NCBI RefSeq assembly: GCF_030676415.1
Contig: NZ_JAUUTW010000002.1
Span: 1-64,000, forward strand
Origin: Peribacillus frigoritolerans
Lineage (GTDB): Bacteria; Bacillota; Bacilli; Bacillales; DSM-1321
DNA length: 64,000 bases
Reading direction: 5' to 3'
Part shown: piece after piece, positions 9,351 to 18,341 of the stretch
Position numbering within the stretch: the stretch's first letter is position 1
Layout of the letters: each line of letters starts with the position of its first letter
Made by a program: the position numbers and the translations under genes
The notes under the pieces: model-generated
Told to the model about the DNA's origin: nothing
The model's database searches: none
The model's input: the letters and a program-made list of their open reading frames with translations, nothing else

Positions 9351-9412
9351 CGTTTCTTTATAAATGATCAGTCCTTCATATACTTGAGCTGGACAGTTAA
9401 GGGCAGGGAGAT

Positions 9413-9862
9413 TTACAGCCCTTCTTCAAAAATATAAGAAAGCACCTTCATGGCTTGGTTCACGGATTCTACCGTGACACTCGCCTTTTCCGATAATTCC
9501 TTTAAGGCATGGTGATGGGATTCGGGACGAATCAAAATAAGTGGTTTACCCAGGGAAACGGCGGTGCTTGCGTCCATGGCAGTATTCCACTGTTTATATT
9601 TTTCACCAAACAGAGCGACGACAATATCAGCTTTTTTCATCAAAAGGCCTGTCCGTAAATTATTGATTTGGGAAGCGGCCGCATCCTTCAGGATAGGATT
9701 CGGCTGTTCCCCGAGGATATCTTCACCGATATTATCGGAGCGTTCATGATTTTCCATCGGGCCGACAAATTCTAAAGGAAGCTTCAGTGCAGCGGACTTC
9801 TCTCTCAACTCACTTCTCCAATTTGAATGGATCTCCCCAGCAAGATACACGGTTAATTTCAT
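9413..9862 (-). CDS. ytoQ: YtoQ family protein (nucleoside deoxyribosyltransferase-like)
   Basis: 149 aa. MKLTVYLAGEIHSNWR at the N-terminus and MKKADIVVALFGEKYKQWN with MDASTAVSLGKPLIL in the C-terminal half are the YtoQ family hallmarks, resembling nucleoside 2-deoxyribosyltransferases. Enzymatic activity is not established. ATG 9862 is set by a perfect GAGGAGG upstream; the frame stays open far upstream but without a ribosome site. Monocistronic, convergent with the AraC gene. Confidence 0.85.
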   Translation of the reverse strand: MKLTVYLAGEIHSNWRSELREKSAALKLPLEFVGPMENHERSDNIGEDILGEQPNPILKDAAASQINNLRTGLLMKKADIVVALFGEKYKQWNTAMDASTAVSLGKPLILIRPESHHHALKELSEKASVTVESVNQAMKVLSYIFEEGL

Positions 9863-9984
9863 TGTTTTCCTCCTCGGTATTAAAATTGCTTTCATTGTAC
9901 CATGTTTTTTAGAAAATGGATGAATTCCATAAATAAGGATAATATTATCCGTAAGGAGTAAAAGAGACGGCTGGAGGAATGACG

Positions 9985-10491
9985 ATGGCTTTATCGAATA
10001 AGAATTTTCTTGTTTTCCTGTTGATAAGCAGTTTGGTCGTGGGCTGCTCAGGTATCGAGAGACAAACAGAAAAGGCAATGAAGGCTGCTGAAGTGGCTTT
10101 TCGTGACGATGAAAAACAGCCCAATCAAGAGGCAGGGCTAATTCAGGTCTATCTGTCAAAGGATTTTAAAGTAGTGGAAGAACATGATAATAATTTAATT
10201 TTACAAAAAGGTGATAAGATTTATATATTATTTGTCAATCCAAATGAAAAAGAAGATAGCTCCGTGTTATATTTGGCGATAAAGGAACAACAGGATCAAT
10301 ATGTAGTGATGCATTCCTTTCAAACTGATGATAAATTCGGCTTTATCTCGATCAAAGAGATACCGAAAGAAAAGTATGAGCTTGCAGTGGGGATCGGCGG
10401 GGTGAAGCTGACCACCGAAACGGATAAAGACCAATTAAAAACCGATGCGAAACAAATGATGGAAATCGTTTCATCCGTGCCCCAGAAATAA
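9985..10491 (+). CDS. Predicted lipoprotein of unknown function
   Basis: 168 aa with a lipoprotein signal: MALSNKNF, a hydrophobic core, then VVGC as lipobox near residue 21. The mature part is charged and mostly beta-strand-like. ATG 9985 is chosen because CTGGAGG lies seven bases upstream; ATG 9979 would be only one base from it. It sits before ytpP. I do not recognise the family with certainty. Confidence 0.75.
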   Translation: MALSNKNFLVFLLISSLVVGCSGIERQTEKAMKAAEVAFRDDEKQPNQEAGLIQVYLSKDFKVVEEHDNNLILQKGDKIYILFVNPNEKEDSSVLYLAIKEQQDQYVVMHSFQTDDKFGFISIKEIPKEKYELAVGIGGVKLTTETDKDQLKTDAKQMMEIVSSVPQK

Positions 10492-10602
10492 GATGTCCCC
10501 CCTGCCTTTCAACCGATCCGTATTAATGGTTGATTCGCGGTGAGTCTGGTATGATGGGATTATAAAAACTAAGGTGTCATTTAGAGCAGGAGGAATATTC
10601 AA

Positions 10603-10914
10603 ATGGAAAAGTTACAAACCATTGAGCAATATGATGCATTGAAAAATGAGGGCAAACATATTTTTCTTTTTTCAGCAACATGGTGTGGAGATTGCCGTGT
10701 AATCGAACCGATAATGCCGGAGATTGAAATGAAATTTCCAGACTTCACATTCATTTATGTGGACCGTGATGAATTCATCGATGTGTGTGCAGCTAATGAT
10801 GTATTCGGAATACCAAGTTTCATCGCTTATGATAATGGCAAAGAGCTAGGCAGGTTCGTGAGTAAGGATCGCAAAACACAAGAACAAATTGAGGAATTCA
10901 TACAATCACTATAA
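10603..10914 (+). CDS. ytpP: Thioredoxin-like protein (YtpP)
   Basis: 103 aa single thioredoxin fold. The active site is ATWCGDCR (CxxC near residues 28-31), with the conserved cis-Pro in FGIPSF. The WCGDC variant rather than WCGPC is typical of YtpP, which has been described as a thioredoxin-like protein active on bacillithiol-linked disulfides; that role is inferred. Strong GGAGG RBS. ytpQ follows 50 bases later, probably in the same transcript. Confidence 0.9.
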   Translation: MEKLQTIEQYDALKNEGKHIFLFSATWCGDCRVIEPIMPEIEMKFPDFTFIYVDRDEFIDVCAANDVFGIPSFIAYDNGKELGRFVSKDRKTQEQIEEFIQSL

Positions 10915-10964
10915 TCAATTTCCCCTTCTCGCTGGGGATTTTTCAATGAAGAGGAGGGTCAATC

Positions 10965-11771
10965 ATGAAAATGGACAGCACAAAGCTGAAAAATATCTTG
11001 AAGGAACGTTTAAAAGATGAGAAACGCACATTCAAATTCGATAGCAAGCAAGATACGTTACGCGTGGAAAATGTGAAGACTGGGAAGGGGATCACCATCG
11101 AGCTGCCTCCTGTACTTGCTAACTATGAGAACGTACAGGAAAAGGCCATCGATGAAATCACCTATTACGTGGAAGAGGCCCTGAATGTGATGGGGGAAGA
11201 ACACAGTATGGAAGGCAAGGAGAAATTCATTTTCCCAGTCATCCGCTCGACCTCCTTTCCAATGGAATCGGAAGAAGGAAATCCATTTTTATTCGATGAG
11301 CATACGGCTGAAACCCGGATTTTTTATGCCCTTGATTTAGGGAAAACCTACCGTCTTATAGATGAAAAGATGATTCAACGGGAAAATTGGCAGGGTGACA
11401 GGATCCGTGAAATTGCCCTTTTCAATGCCCGTTCCCTCTCCACTGAAATGAAGTCGGATATCGTTGCAGGTAATGCATTTTATTTTTTGAACACGAATGA
11501 TGGATATGATGCCAGCAGGATACTAAATGAATCATGGCTTCGGGAAATGAAGGACAAGATCGAGGGAACCATGGCTGTGGCCATTCCCCATCAGGATGTC
11601 ATCATCATTGCCGATGTGAAGAATGATACGGGCTATGATATTCTTGCGCAAATGGCGATGAGCTTCTTTGCCAGCGGTCATGTTCCGATAACGGCTCTAT
11701 CATTCCTTTACGAAGAAAATGAGTTGGAGCCCATCTTCATTATGGGTAAAAACAAAAAGCGTGAACAATAA
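10965..11771 (+). CDS. ytpQ: DUF1444 family protein (YtpQ)
   Basis: 268 aa soluble protein matching the DUF1444 family by length, context after ytpP and motifs such as [10 protein letters not shown] and [13 protein letters not shown]. The molecular function is not established. It has a good AGGAGGG site and a long perfect terminator after the stop. Confidence 0.85.
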   Translation: MKMDSTKLKNILKERLKDEKRTFKFDSKQDTLRVENVKTGKGITIELPPVLANYENVQEKAIDEITYYVEEALNVMGEEHSMEGKEKFIFPVIRSTSFPMESEEGNPFLFDEHTAETRIFYALDLGKTYRLIDEKMIQRENWQGDRIREIALFNARSLSTEMKSDIVAGNAFYFLNTNDGYDASRILNESWLREMKDKIEGTMAVAIPHQDVIIIADVKNDTGYDILAQMAMSFFASGHVPITALSFLYEENELEPIFIMGKNKKREQ

Positions 11772-11780
11772 TCTATTAAA

Positions 11781-11824
11781 CTTTAAAAGGACCGTGTCAG
11801 CATCTGACAGCGGTCCTTTTAAAG
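11781..11824 (+). terminator. ytpPQ terminator
   Basis: CTTTAAAAGGACCG and TGTCAG arms pair with CTGACA and CGGTCCTTTTAAAG. The long symmetrical stem includes the T run and works in either direction. Confidence 0.8.
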
Positions 11825-11931
11825 TTCAATAGAGTTTATAACTCTTGAGAGTTGATATTTATTTTTTAATCGATGATAATATAATTGCAATATTTTGAAA
11901 ATATAGAATAAAACAAATGAACAAGCGGATG

Positions 11932-12128
11932 AACGTTGTGGGAGAGTGCAAAGCAGTGAGCCACCGAAGGAGCAAGTTCCAAAAATATCCCATGAAGCAA
12001 ATCTCTCAGGTAAATGGAACCGCAGCTGGACGCTACTCTGGAGAGCGCGCAGGGAAGCAGTGTGCCGCCAAAGGGGGAATCTCCATGACCAAAAATGGAG
12101 CTAAACTCTCAGGTGAAAAGGACAGAGA
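11932..12128 (+). ncRNA. Tandem glycine riboswitch (two aptamers)
   Basis: Both glycine aptamers are readable. The first has GGGAGAGTGC, CACCGAAGGAGCAAG and AATCTCTCAGGTAAA. The second has CTCTGGAGAG, TGCCGCCAAAGGGGGAA and AAACTCTCAGGTGAAAAGG. A short linker with GGACGCTACTCTGG joins them as in classic cooperative gcvT-type leaders. The P1 3' strand of the second aptamer (GGACAGAG) overlaps the left arm of the following terminator, so glycine binding should prevent termination (ON switch). The usual target gcvT is absent; the next gene is an M20 amidohydrolase. Confidence 0.92.
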
Positions 12129-12164
12129 AGGGGAGCAGTAAGCAACCCTTCTCTGTCCTTTTTT
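12117..12164 (+). terminator. Riboswitch-controlled terminator
   Basis: AAGGACAGAGAAGGG (12118-12132) pairs perfectly with CCCTTCTCTGTCCTT (12146-12160), followed by T. The left arm competes with the second glycine aptamer. Confidence 0.88.
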
Positions 12165-12250
12165 ATTTGGCTTTTTGCATACAGAAGATTTGCAGCGAAC
12201 ATGGAACTTACTAATAGGCTAATCAACTTGAAATAAGGGGGAGAATAATC

Positions 12251-13444
12251 GTGAATGTGAAAAGCAAATTAATGAACATGCTGGAAGCCCGTAAAGGGGA
12301 AATGGTTCAAATCCGCCGTCATTTACACGAGAATCCGGAACTATCCTTCAAAGAAGAGAAAACGGCACAATATATCATTGATTTTTATAAGGGGAAAGAT
12401 GTGTCGATACAAACGAATGTAGGAAATGGATTAGGGATCATCGTAACGATCAAAGGCGGAAAACCAGGGAAAACGATAGGTCTCCGTGCGGATTTCGATG
12501 CATTGCCGATTACAGAAGAAGCGGAGGTTCCGTTCCGTTCAAAAAATGAAGGTGTCATGCATGCCTGCGGACACGATGGGCATACCGCTTATTTATTGGT
12601 TCTGGCAGACTGCATCAACGAGCTGAAAGATTCCCTATCAGGTACGATCAAAATAATCCATCAACATGCAGAAGAAACACCCCCAGGGGGAGCAAAAAGC
12701 ATAATGGAATCAGGGTTTTTGGATGATCTGGATGCTGTTTTTGGAATCCATTTATTTCCGTCGCATCCAGCTGGGGTTGTCGGTTATCGCGGCGGCTATT
12801 CGATGGCTGGACGGACCTATTTCAAGTTAGCGATAAAGGGTGTAGGCGGACATGGTTCCTCCCCGCATCTGGCTAATGATGCCATTGTGGCAGGCGCCCA
12901 TTTCGTGACAGCCGTACAAACCGTAATCAGCCGTCGCTTGAACCCTTTTGAGATGGGTGTAGTCACAATCGGCTCCTTCGATGGAAAAGGAAGCTTTAAT
13001 GTCATTAAAGATCGTATAGAAATTGAAGGGGATGTCCGTTATATGACAGCAGAGACCCAACAGCTGATCGATAAGGAAATCCACCGGATCGTCAAAGGGA
13101 TAGAAACGGAATTTGATGTTCAGTGCGAACTAACATATGTGCCCGATTATCCTCCGTTATATAATGAACCTGAACTGACTGGATTCGTGAAAAATAGCCT
13201 GGAAAGCATGAATGACAAAGATATTAAGAAGGTCGTGGAATTTCCGGTTTTCTCAGGTTCAGAAGATTTTTCGTATTATGCAGAAAAGATTCCTGGCTGC
13301 TTCTTTTACATTGGCTGTAAACCGAAAGGGGCGGAGAAGGTATATTTCAATCACCATCCTAAATTCGATATTGATGAAGATGCCCTTTTGATCGCTTCCA
13401 AATCAGTGGCACAGGTTGTATGCAGTTTTTTTGAATGGGAATAG
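12251..13444 (+). CDS. M20D family amidohydrolase (N-acyl-amino-acid hydrolase-like)
   Basis: 397 aa di-metal hydrolase of the M20D group (hippurate hydrolase, N-acetyl amino-acid deacetylases). Metal motifs visible are HACGHDGHT near residues 98-106, the catalytic HAEETPPGG near 137, GIHLFPSHPAG near 163 and SGSEDFSYY near 338, with the dimerisation lid around GVGGHGSSPH near 200. GTG 12251 follows AAGGGGGAG. It lies directly behind a tandem glycine riboswitch, so it is expected to be induced by glycine. That suggests a role with an N-acylglycine or glycine-containing substrate, which is inference. Other members deacylate N-acetyl-lysine or -cysteine derivatives. Confidence 0.85.
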   Translation: MNVKSKLMNMLEARKGEMVQIRRHLHENPELSFKEEKTAQYIIDFYKGKDVSIQTNVGNGLGIIVTIKGGKPGKTIGLRADFDALPITEEAEVPFRSKNEGVMHACGHDGHTAYLLVLADCINELKDSLSGTIKIIHQHAEETPPGGAKSIMESGFLDDLDAVFGIHLFPSHPAGVVGYRGGYSMAGRTYFKLAIKGVGGHGSSPHLANDAIVAGAHFVTAVQTVISRRLNPFEMGVVTIGSFDGKGSFNVIKDRIEIEGDVRYMTAETQQLIDKEIHRIVKGIETEFDVQCELTYVPDYPPLYNEPELTGFVKNSLESMNDKDIKKVVEFPVFSGSEDFSYYAEKIPGCFFYIGCKPKGAEKVYFNHHPKFDIDEDALLIASKSVAQVVCSFFEWE

Positions 13445-13480
13445 TCCCATGTGTCTTTGTTTTCAAAAAAAAACGCAAGA

Positions 13481-13527
13481 AACCCACAAAACACCGTTCG
13501 GTATTAACGAACGGTGTTTTGTGGGTT
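13481..13527. repeat. Perfect 20-bp inverted repeat
   Basis: A perfect 20-bp stem (13481-13500 with 13508-13527) encloses a seven-base loop (GTATTAA), starting about 37 bases after the amidohydrolase stop. An A run precedes it on the plus strand, but no T run follows directly. It may still end the amidohydrolase transcript, or be a protein or recombination site. Confidence 0.7.
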
Positions 13528-13864
13528 GCGGCAGGTATTTGGATGCCGCCGGAGGTTTCATGAAGGATGATGCAATGAATTGGCCCGTCTGCTTCCAAGG
13601 CTGCATGAAAACTTAATCTCTTTGTAAACGCGATTTAACAGCGGTGTTTTATTGAAATAGTAGACTAGGGGCTAATGTTATTTCGCAATGGATAGGTTTA
13701 AAACCATTCCAGAAGGGGTTTAATAGGGTAGGAGTTCTGCGAAATACGTTAGGTTAGTAAGAATGCTATAAAAAAATAGATACTAATCACAATTTAGCTT
13801 AAATTTTCTCGATATTTTTAAAATAACTGGTAGAATTAGTTACATAACTACAGATGTAGAAAGA
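13528..13864. other. Intergenic region upstream of sftA
   Basis: About 340 bases without a supported gene. The last 150 bases are AT-rich and probably hold the sftA promoter. I see no strong -35/-10 pair or structured RNA. Confidence 0.4.
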
Positions 13865-16699
13865 GTGATAGTTTTGAAATGGCTAAATAAGATGAAAAAA
13901 TGGTTCCAAGCAGAGGAAATTATTGAAATCGAAGAAATTATTATAGATGAACCGCTTGATGAAGAGACATTAAGGAAAATGGATTTTTCGAAGCTTTCGA
14001 AGTCAAAGGAAGAAGAAATAAAGGTTTACAATCAAAAAGTGGAAAAAATGTCCCAGACGCCAGACCCGGATACGAAAATCCTGTTTCAATATCCAAAAGG
14101 ACAGTTCAAGTTTCCGCTCATTCCAGACCGGGAGCAGAATAAAAGAAAGCCTAGGGAAAGAAACAGGGAAGACAACGAACCCAAACAGGGGAAGAATGTG
14201 ACCAAAGAAACGACGAGAAGGGCTGTAAGGGATCCTGAACCAAAACGGAGAAGCTTCGACGGGGAGGAAACCTCAAAAATAGTCCCGTCAAAGACTCCAT
14301 TCCGCCCAACGGAAATCCCTTCACCCATTTATGGGTTCCGTCGTCCGGAAAAAAAAATAGTCCCTTCTGAAGAAATTGTCGAATATGAATTAGAAAGTAA
14401 ATTGCCCATCCTTAAAAAAGAAGAACCCGATATCGAGATTCCGGTATCGATCCCTGAAATCACAAAAGAAGTGTCAAATGCGGAAATGACGATAGAACCC
14501 TCCGTTCTTATACCGGAACAAGCGGAAAAAAAAAGGGAAGATTCTGAGATACCCGCTTTCTTTCGTAGGAATCCCATTGAGTCACTGCCAGAAGAAGCAG
14601 TAAGCGAGCCTGCGGTAGAAAAAGAGGCTATTGAACAGGACCAAGTCGATTTTGGACGTGAAGTCGCTGTATCCATCATGGAACGGGCGGACGACACATC
14701 GCCTGAAGCTATATCGGATCCTGGGGAGGTTGCTGTACAATCAAATCAACCACCCGTTAGTCAAGGGATACTGCCTGAAAGTGATCCATCTGAGGCAATA
14801 CCTGAAGTGCAGCCTAAACGTCCGAAAAAACATATCCCATTTAATGTGATGATGCTTAAGCAAGATCGTGAAAAAAATGCCTTCATGAATAAAATGATGC
14901 CGGAAAAAAAAAGCCTTAATTCGGAAAGGGCAGTAGTTTCACCTGATAAGCGCCCAATGAATGATGCTGCTGAAACGGAGGCAGGACAAGCGAAACCATC
15001 CGCCATTCCTGAACGGAAACCGGAGGAAGGAAGAGTTATGCCGAAAGAGGAGACTCCGGCCATTACACCTACCTTTTTGGACACTAAGGTTAGTTCCGAA
15101 ACCGCCGCCGTGCCTGAAAATACAGTTGAATCCAATAATGGTTCCAACCCTAAGCCGCCCTTGGAACAGGAATCCCCCATTTCTGGAAATGGGTATCAAG
15201 AAGCAGTTTATACAGAGGCAGCAGCCGAAAGTGGCCAGGGCGATACCCCGGCAGTTTTTGGCTCCGTGGAAGCGGATGATAATCCATACTATGTGTTTCC
15301 GAATATCGAATTGCTGACACCTCCCACTTATGCTGTGCATGATGATGAGTGGCTCGAGGAACAGACTTTATTACTTGATGAGACATTGAAGAATTTCAAT
15401 GTCCGTGCAAAGGTCGTCAATGTCACTCAAGGTCCTGCAGTAACTCGTTTCGAGGTGCATCCGGAGCCGGGAGTGAAGGTGAATAAAGTGACGAACCTGA
15501 TGGATGACATCAAATTAAGCCTTGCTGCTCAGGATATGCGGATGGAAGCGCCTATTCCGGGTAAACATACAATTGGCATCGAGATCCCGAACAGGAAAAG
15601 CAAACCGGTATTTTTGCGTGAGGTTTTGGAAAGTACTGAGTTTCAAGAGCATGAATCACCGCTTGCTGTGGCTTTAGGACTCGATATATCCGGTCAGCCG
15701 ATTATCACGGATTTGAGAAAAATGCCGCATGGATTGATAGCCGGGCAAACGGGATCGGGGAAAAGTGTCTGTATCAACACCATGCTGGTCAGCTTGCTGT
15801 ATAAAGCGACGCCGCAGGAGTTGAAATTACTGTTGATCGATCCGAAAATGGTCGAGCTCGCCCCATATAACCGGATCCCGCATTTGGTCAGTCCAGTGAT
15901 AACCGATGTAAAAGCCGCTACGGCTGCGTTGAAATGGGCTGTAGAGGAGATGGAACGGCGTTATGAATTGTTTGTACATGCCGGTGTACGTGATATCACC
16001 CGCTTCAATGACCAAGCGGAAAAAGCCGGTCAATATTCAAGCAAGCTGCCTTATATCCTGGTGATCATCGATGAGCTTGCGGATCTAATGATGATGTCCC
16101 CGGCTGATGTAGAGGAAGCGATTTGCCGGATTGCTCAAAAGGCCCGGGCCTGCGGCATTCATTTGATTGTAGCCACTCAAAGACCTTCAGTCGATGTCAT
16201 AACTGGATTGATCAAGGCAAATATCCCGACAAGGATCGCTTTTTCGGTTTCTTCACAGGTCGACTCCCGTACTATCATCGATAGCGGCGGTGCAGAAAAA
16301 TTATTGGGAAGAGGAGATATGTTATTCGCTGAAAACGGCTCTTCAAAAACGGTGCGTCTGCAAGGGACTTTTGTGAGTGATGAAGAAATCGATCAAGTAG
16401 TCAACCATGTTAAATTGGAGCAGCAGCCGAAATACCTGTTTGAACAGGAAGACTTGCTAAACAGGGCCCAGGTCACGGAAGAAGCGGATGAACTGTTTTT
16501 CGAGGCCTGTGAATTTGTCGTAAGCCAGCAGGCTGCATCTGCATCGAGTGTCCAAAGGCGCTTCCGTGTCGGTTATAACCGTGCATCGCGTCTAATAGAA
16601 ATGATGGAGCAACAGGGAGTCGTTTCCGAATCCAGGGGATCAAGGCCCAGGGATGTATTGATTACGGAAGAAGAACTGGAATTTTTACATGTTAATTAA
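13865..16699 (+). CDS. sftA: Soluble DNA translocase SftA (FtsK/SpoIIIE family)
   Basis: 944 aa. The C-terminal 450 residues carry the FtsK motor: Walker A GQTGSGKS near residue 632, Walker B LVIIDELADL near 734, and a C-terminal winged-helix gamma domain (RRFRVGYNRASRLIEMMEQQG). The first 480 residues are a charged, Pro/Glu-rich, low-complexity linker without membrane spans, as expected for SftA rather than SpoIIIE. SftA moves chromosome ends away from the septum during vegetative division. GTG 13865 is used; TTG 13874 is an alternative. Position before murC matches B. subtilis. Confidence 0.93.
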   Translation: MIVLKWLNKMKKWFQAEEIIEIEEIIIDEPLDEETLRKMDFSKLSKSKEEEIKVYNQKVEKMSQTPDPDTKILFQYPKGQFKFPLIPDREQNKRKPRERNREDNEPKQGKNVTKETTRRAVRDPEPKRRSFDGEETSKIVPSKTPFRPTEIPSPIYGFRRPEKKIVPSEEIVEYELESKLPILKKEEPDIEIPVSIPEITKEVSNAEMTIEPSVLIPEQAEKKREDSEIPAFFRRNPIESLPEEAVSEPAVEKEAIEQDQVDFGREVAVSIMERADDTSPEAISDPGEVAVQSNQPPVSQGILPESDPSEAIPEVQPKRPKKHIPFNVMMLKQDREKNAFMNKMMPEKKSLNSERAVVSPDKRPMNDAAETEAGQAKPSAIPERKPEEGRVMPKEETPAITPTFLDTKVSSETAAVPENTVESNNGSNPKPPLEQESPISGNGYQEAVYTEAAAESGQGDTPAVFGSVEADDNPYYVFPNIELLTPPTYAVHDDEWLEEQTLLLDETLKNFNVRAKVVNVTQGPAVTRFEVHPEPGVKVNKVTNLMDDIKLSLAAQDMRMEAPIPGKHTIGIEIPNRKSKPVFLREVLESTEFQEHESPLAVALGLDISGQPIITDLRKMPHGLIAGQTGSGKSVCINTMLVSLLYKATPQELKLLLIDPKMVELAPYNRIPHLVSPVITDVKAATAALKWAVEEMERRYELFVHAGVRDITRFNDQAEKAGQYSSKLPYILVIIDELADLMMMSPADVEEAICRIAQKARACGIHLIVATQRPSVDVITGLIKANIPTRIAFSVSSQVDSRTIIDSGGAEKLLGRGDMLFAENGSSKTVRLQGTFVSDEEIDQVVNHVKLEQQPKYLFEQEDLLNRAQVTEEADELFFEACEFVVSQQAASASSVQRRFRVGYNRASRLIEMMEQQGVVSESRGSRPRDVLITEEELEFLHVN

Positions 16700-16732
16700 G
16701 AGAACCTAATAAAAGGAAATTGTATATAATGT

Positions 16733-16756
16733 GAAAGGGTGAAAACCCTTTTTTAT
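16733..16756 (+). terminator. sftA terminator
   Basis: AAGGGT-GAAA-ACCCTT hairpin followed by T. Confidence 0.65.
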
Positions 16757-16828
16757 CACCTTAATTGAGGGAAAAGCCAATGATTTGATAAATTGGCATC
16801 TGCCTGACATGGATGAATGATTAAAAAA

Positions 16829-16838
16829 GTGATATAAT
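16829..16838 (+). promoter_or_regulatory. Extended -10 promoter of murC
   Basis: GTGATATAAT gives a TGn-TATAAT extended -10 (TATAAT at 16833-16838) about 145 bases before murC. There is no good -35. Confidence 0.45.
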
Positions 16839-16983
16839 AGTTTTTTGTTGATGAATGATTAAAATAAAAGCTTGAAAAACCTATGAAGAAATTGCGTTAC
16901 TAACAAGTCTCGTAATGGAAAAACAAATAAAAGATGACGTCATATACTGTCATACAGGTAGACGATTGGTGGAGGTTCGCTTT

Positions 16984-18288
16984 ATGACTGCTTACCATTT
17001 TGTGGGAATTAAAGGGTCGGGTATGAGTGCTCTTGCACAAATACTGCATGATATGAATATAGAAGTGCAGGGTTCCGATTACGAAAAAGAATTTTTTACA
17101 CAATTGGCATTAGAAAAAGCCGGGATTAAAATCCTTTCTTTCAACGAGGAAAATATTCAACCTGGAATGACCATCATTGCAGGAAATGCGTTTCCGGATA
17201 GTCATCCGGAAATCGTAAAGGCAAAAGAACTTGATTTGCCGATTATCCGTTATCACCGTTTCCTAGGTGATTTCATGAAAAACTTCATCAGTGTGGCCGT
17301 TACGGGAGCGCATGGTAAAACATCGACGACCGGCTTACTTGCCCATGTAATGGGGGGCGCTAAACCGACATCCTTCTTGATTGGGGATGGAACGGGTAAA
17401 GGAATCGTGAATTCTGATTACTTCGTATTCGAAGCATGTGAATATCGCCGTCATTTCCTTTCCTATTATCCGGATTATGCAATCATGACGAATATCGATT
17501 TTGATCATCCTGATTATTACGCCAATGTCGAAGACGTGTTCGAGGCTTTCCAAACGATGGCCCTTCAAGTCAACAAAGGCATCATTGCGTGCGGGGATGA
17601 TGAGCATTTACCACATATTCAGGCGAAAGTACCGGTTATTTTTTACGGATTTGCAGAAGGAAATGATTTTCAGGCGAAAAATGTTTCCGTCACTCCGGAT
17701 GGCACGACTTTTGATGTGCATGTAAGGAACAATTACTATGATACATTCACTATTCCTACTTTTGGAAAGCATAATGTGTTGAATGCACTAGGTGTCATTG
17801 CACTTTGTAAATATGAAAACTTGGATACGGAAGCTGTGAAAGCCCAATTGCGGACTTTTGGCGGAGTTAAACGCCGGTTCTCCGAAAAGGAAATCGGAAG
17901 TCAGATCATCATTGATGATTATGCACACCATCCGACCGAGATCTCTGCAACTGTTGACTCGGCGCGTCAGAAATATCCAGAGCGTGAAGTTGTTGCGGTA
18001 TTCCAGCCACATACTTTCTCGAGAACGCAGGCATTCCTGGATGAATTCGCCGACAGCTTGAATTTGGCTGACAAAGTATACTTATGTGAAATTTTTGGAT
18101 CTGCTCGTGAACATCAAGGGAAGTTATCGATTGAAGACCTTCAAGATAAGATTCCCGGTGCCGAGCTGATTACGGAGAACACAACATCAATATTGCAAAA
18201 TCATCAAAACAGTGTCGTGTTATTCATGGGTGCGGGGGACATTCAAAAGTTCCAAGCAGCCTATGAGCATTCACTGCAGGTAAAATAA
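16984..18288 (+). CDS. murC: UDP-N-acetylmuramate--L-alanine ligase
   Basis: 434 aa Mur ligase that adds L-Ala to UDP-MurNAc in the cytoplasm, the first amino acid of the peptidoglycan stem. [14 protein letters not shown] is the N-terminal Rossmann UDP-binding loop, [10 protein letters not shown] (near residue 107) the ATP P-loop, and [10 protein letters not shown] near 313 the conserved Mur motif. ATG 16984 is set by GGAGG at 16971-16975; an open frame to 16915 lacks a site. Followed by a strong terminator. Confidence 0.95.
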   Translation: MTAYHFVGIKGSGMSALAQILHDMNIEVQGSDYEKEFFTQLALEKAGIKILSFNEENIQPGMTIIAGNAFPDSHPEIVKAKELDLPIIRYHRFLGDFMKNFISVAVTGAHGKTSTTGLLAHVMGGAKPTSFLIGDGTGKGIVNSDYFVFEACEYRRHFLSYYPDYAIMTNIDFDHPDYYANVEDVFEAFQTMALQVNKGIIACGDDEHLPHIQAKVPVIFYGFAEGNDFQAKNVSVTPDGTTFDVHVRNNYYDTFTIPTFGKHNVLNALGVIALCKYENLDTEAVKAQLRTFGGVKRRFSEKEIGSQIIIDDYAHHPTEISATVDSARQKYPEREVVAVFQPHTFSRTQAFLDEFADSLNLADKVYLCEIFGSAREHQGKLSIEDLQDKIPGAELITENTTSILQNHQNSVVLFMGAGDIQKFQAAYEHSLQVK

Positions 18289-18328
18289 AAAAACGACCAT
18301 CCGTTAGTAGCGGATCGGTCGTTTTTTT
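18286..18328. terminator. Terminator between murC and ampS
   Basis: AAAAACGACCATCCG pairs with CGGATCGGTCGTTTTT, one mismatch, with A and T runs on the two sides. Suited to the convergent gene pair. Confidence 0.8.
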
Positions 18329-18341
18329 ATTGGTTTTTATG

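Noticed and set aside
9862..10159. N-terminal extension of ytoQ to 10159
   Set aside because: The extension has no ribosome site, overlaps the lipoprotein gene on the other strand, and the internal ATG 9862 has a perfect site.
11917..12141. 74-codon open frame on the plus strand
   Set aside because: It lies entirely in the tandem glycine riboswitch and its terminator; the sequence is explained by RNA structure.
14329..15386. Long minus-strand frames within sftA
   Set aside because: Antisense shadows of the biased linker composition; no ribosome sites or recognisable products.
16915..16983. N-terminal extension of murC
   Set aside because: MurC proteins start at the HFVGIKGSG region and GGAGG is placed for ATG 16984; upstream codons are leader.
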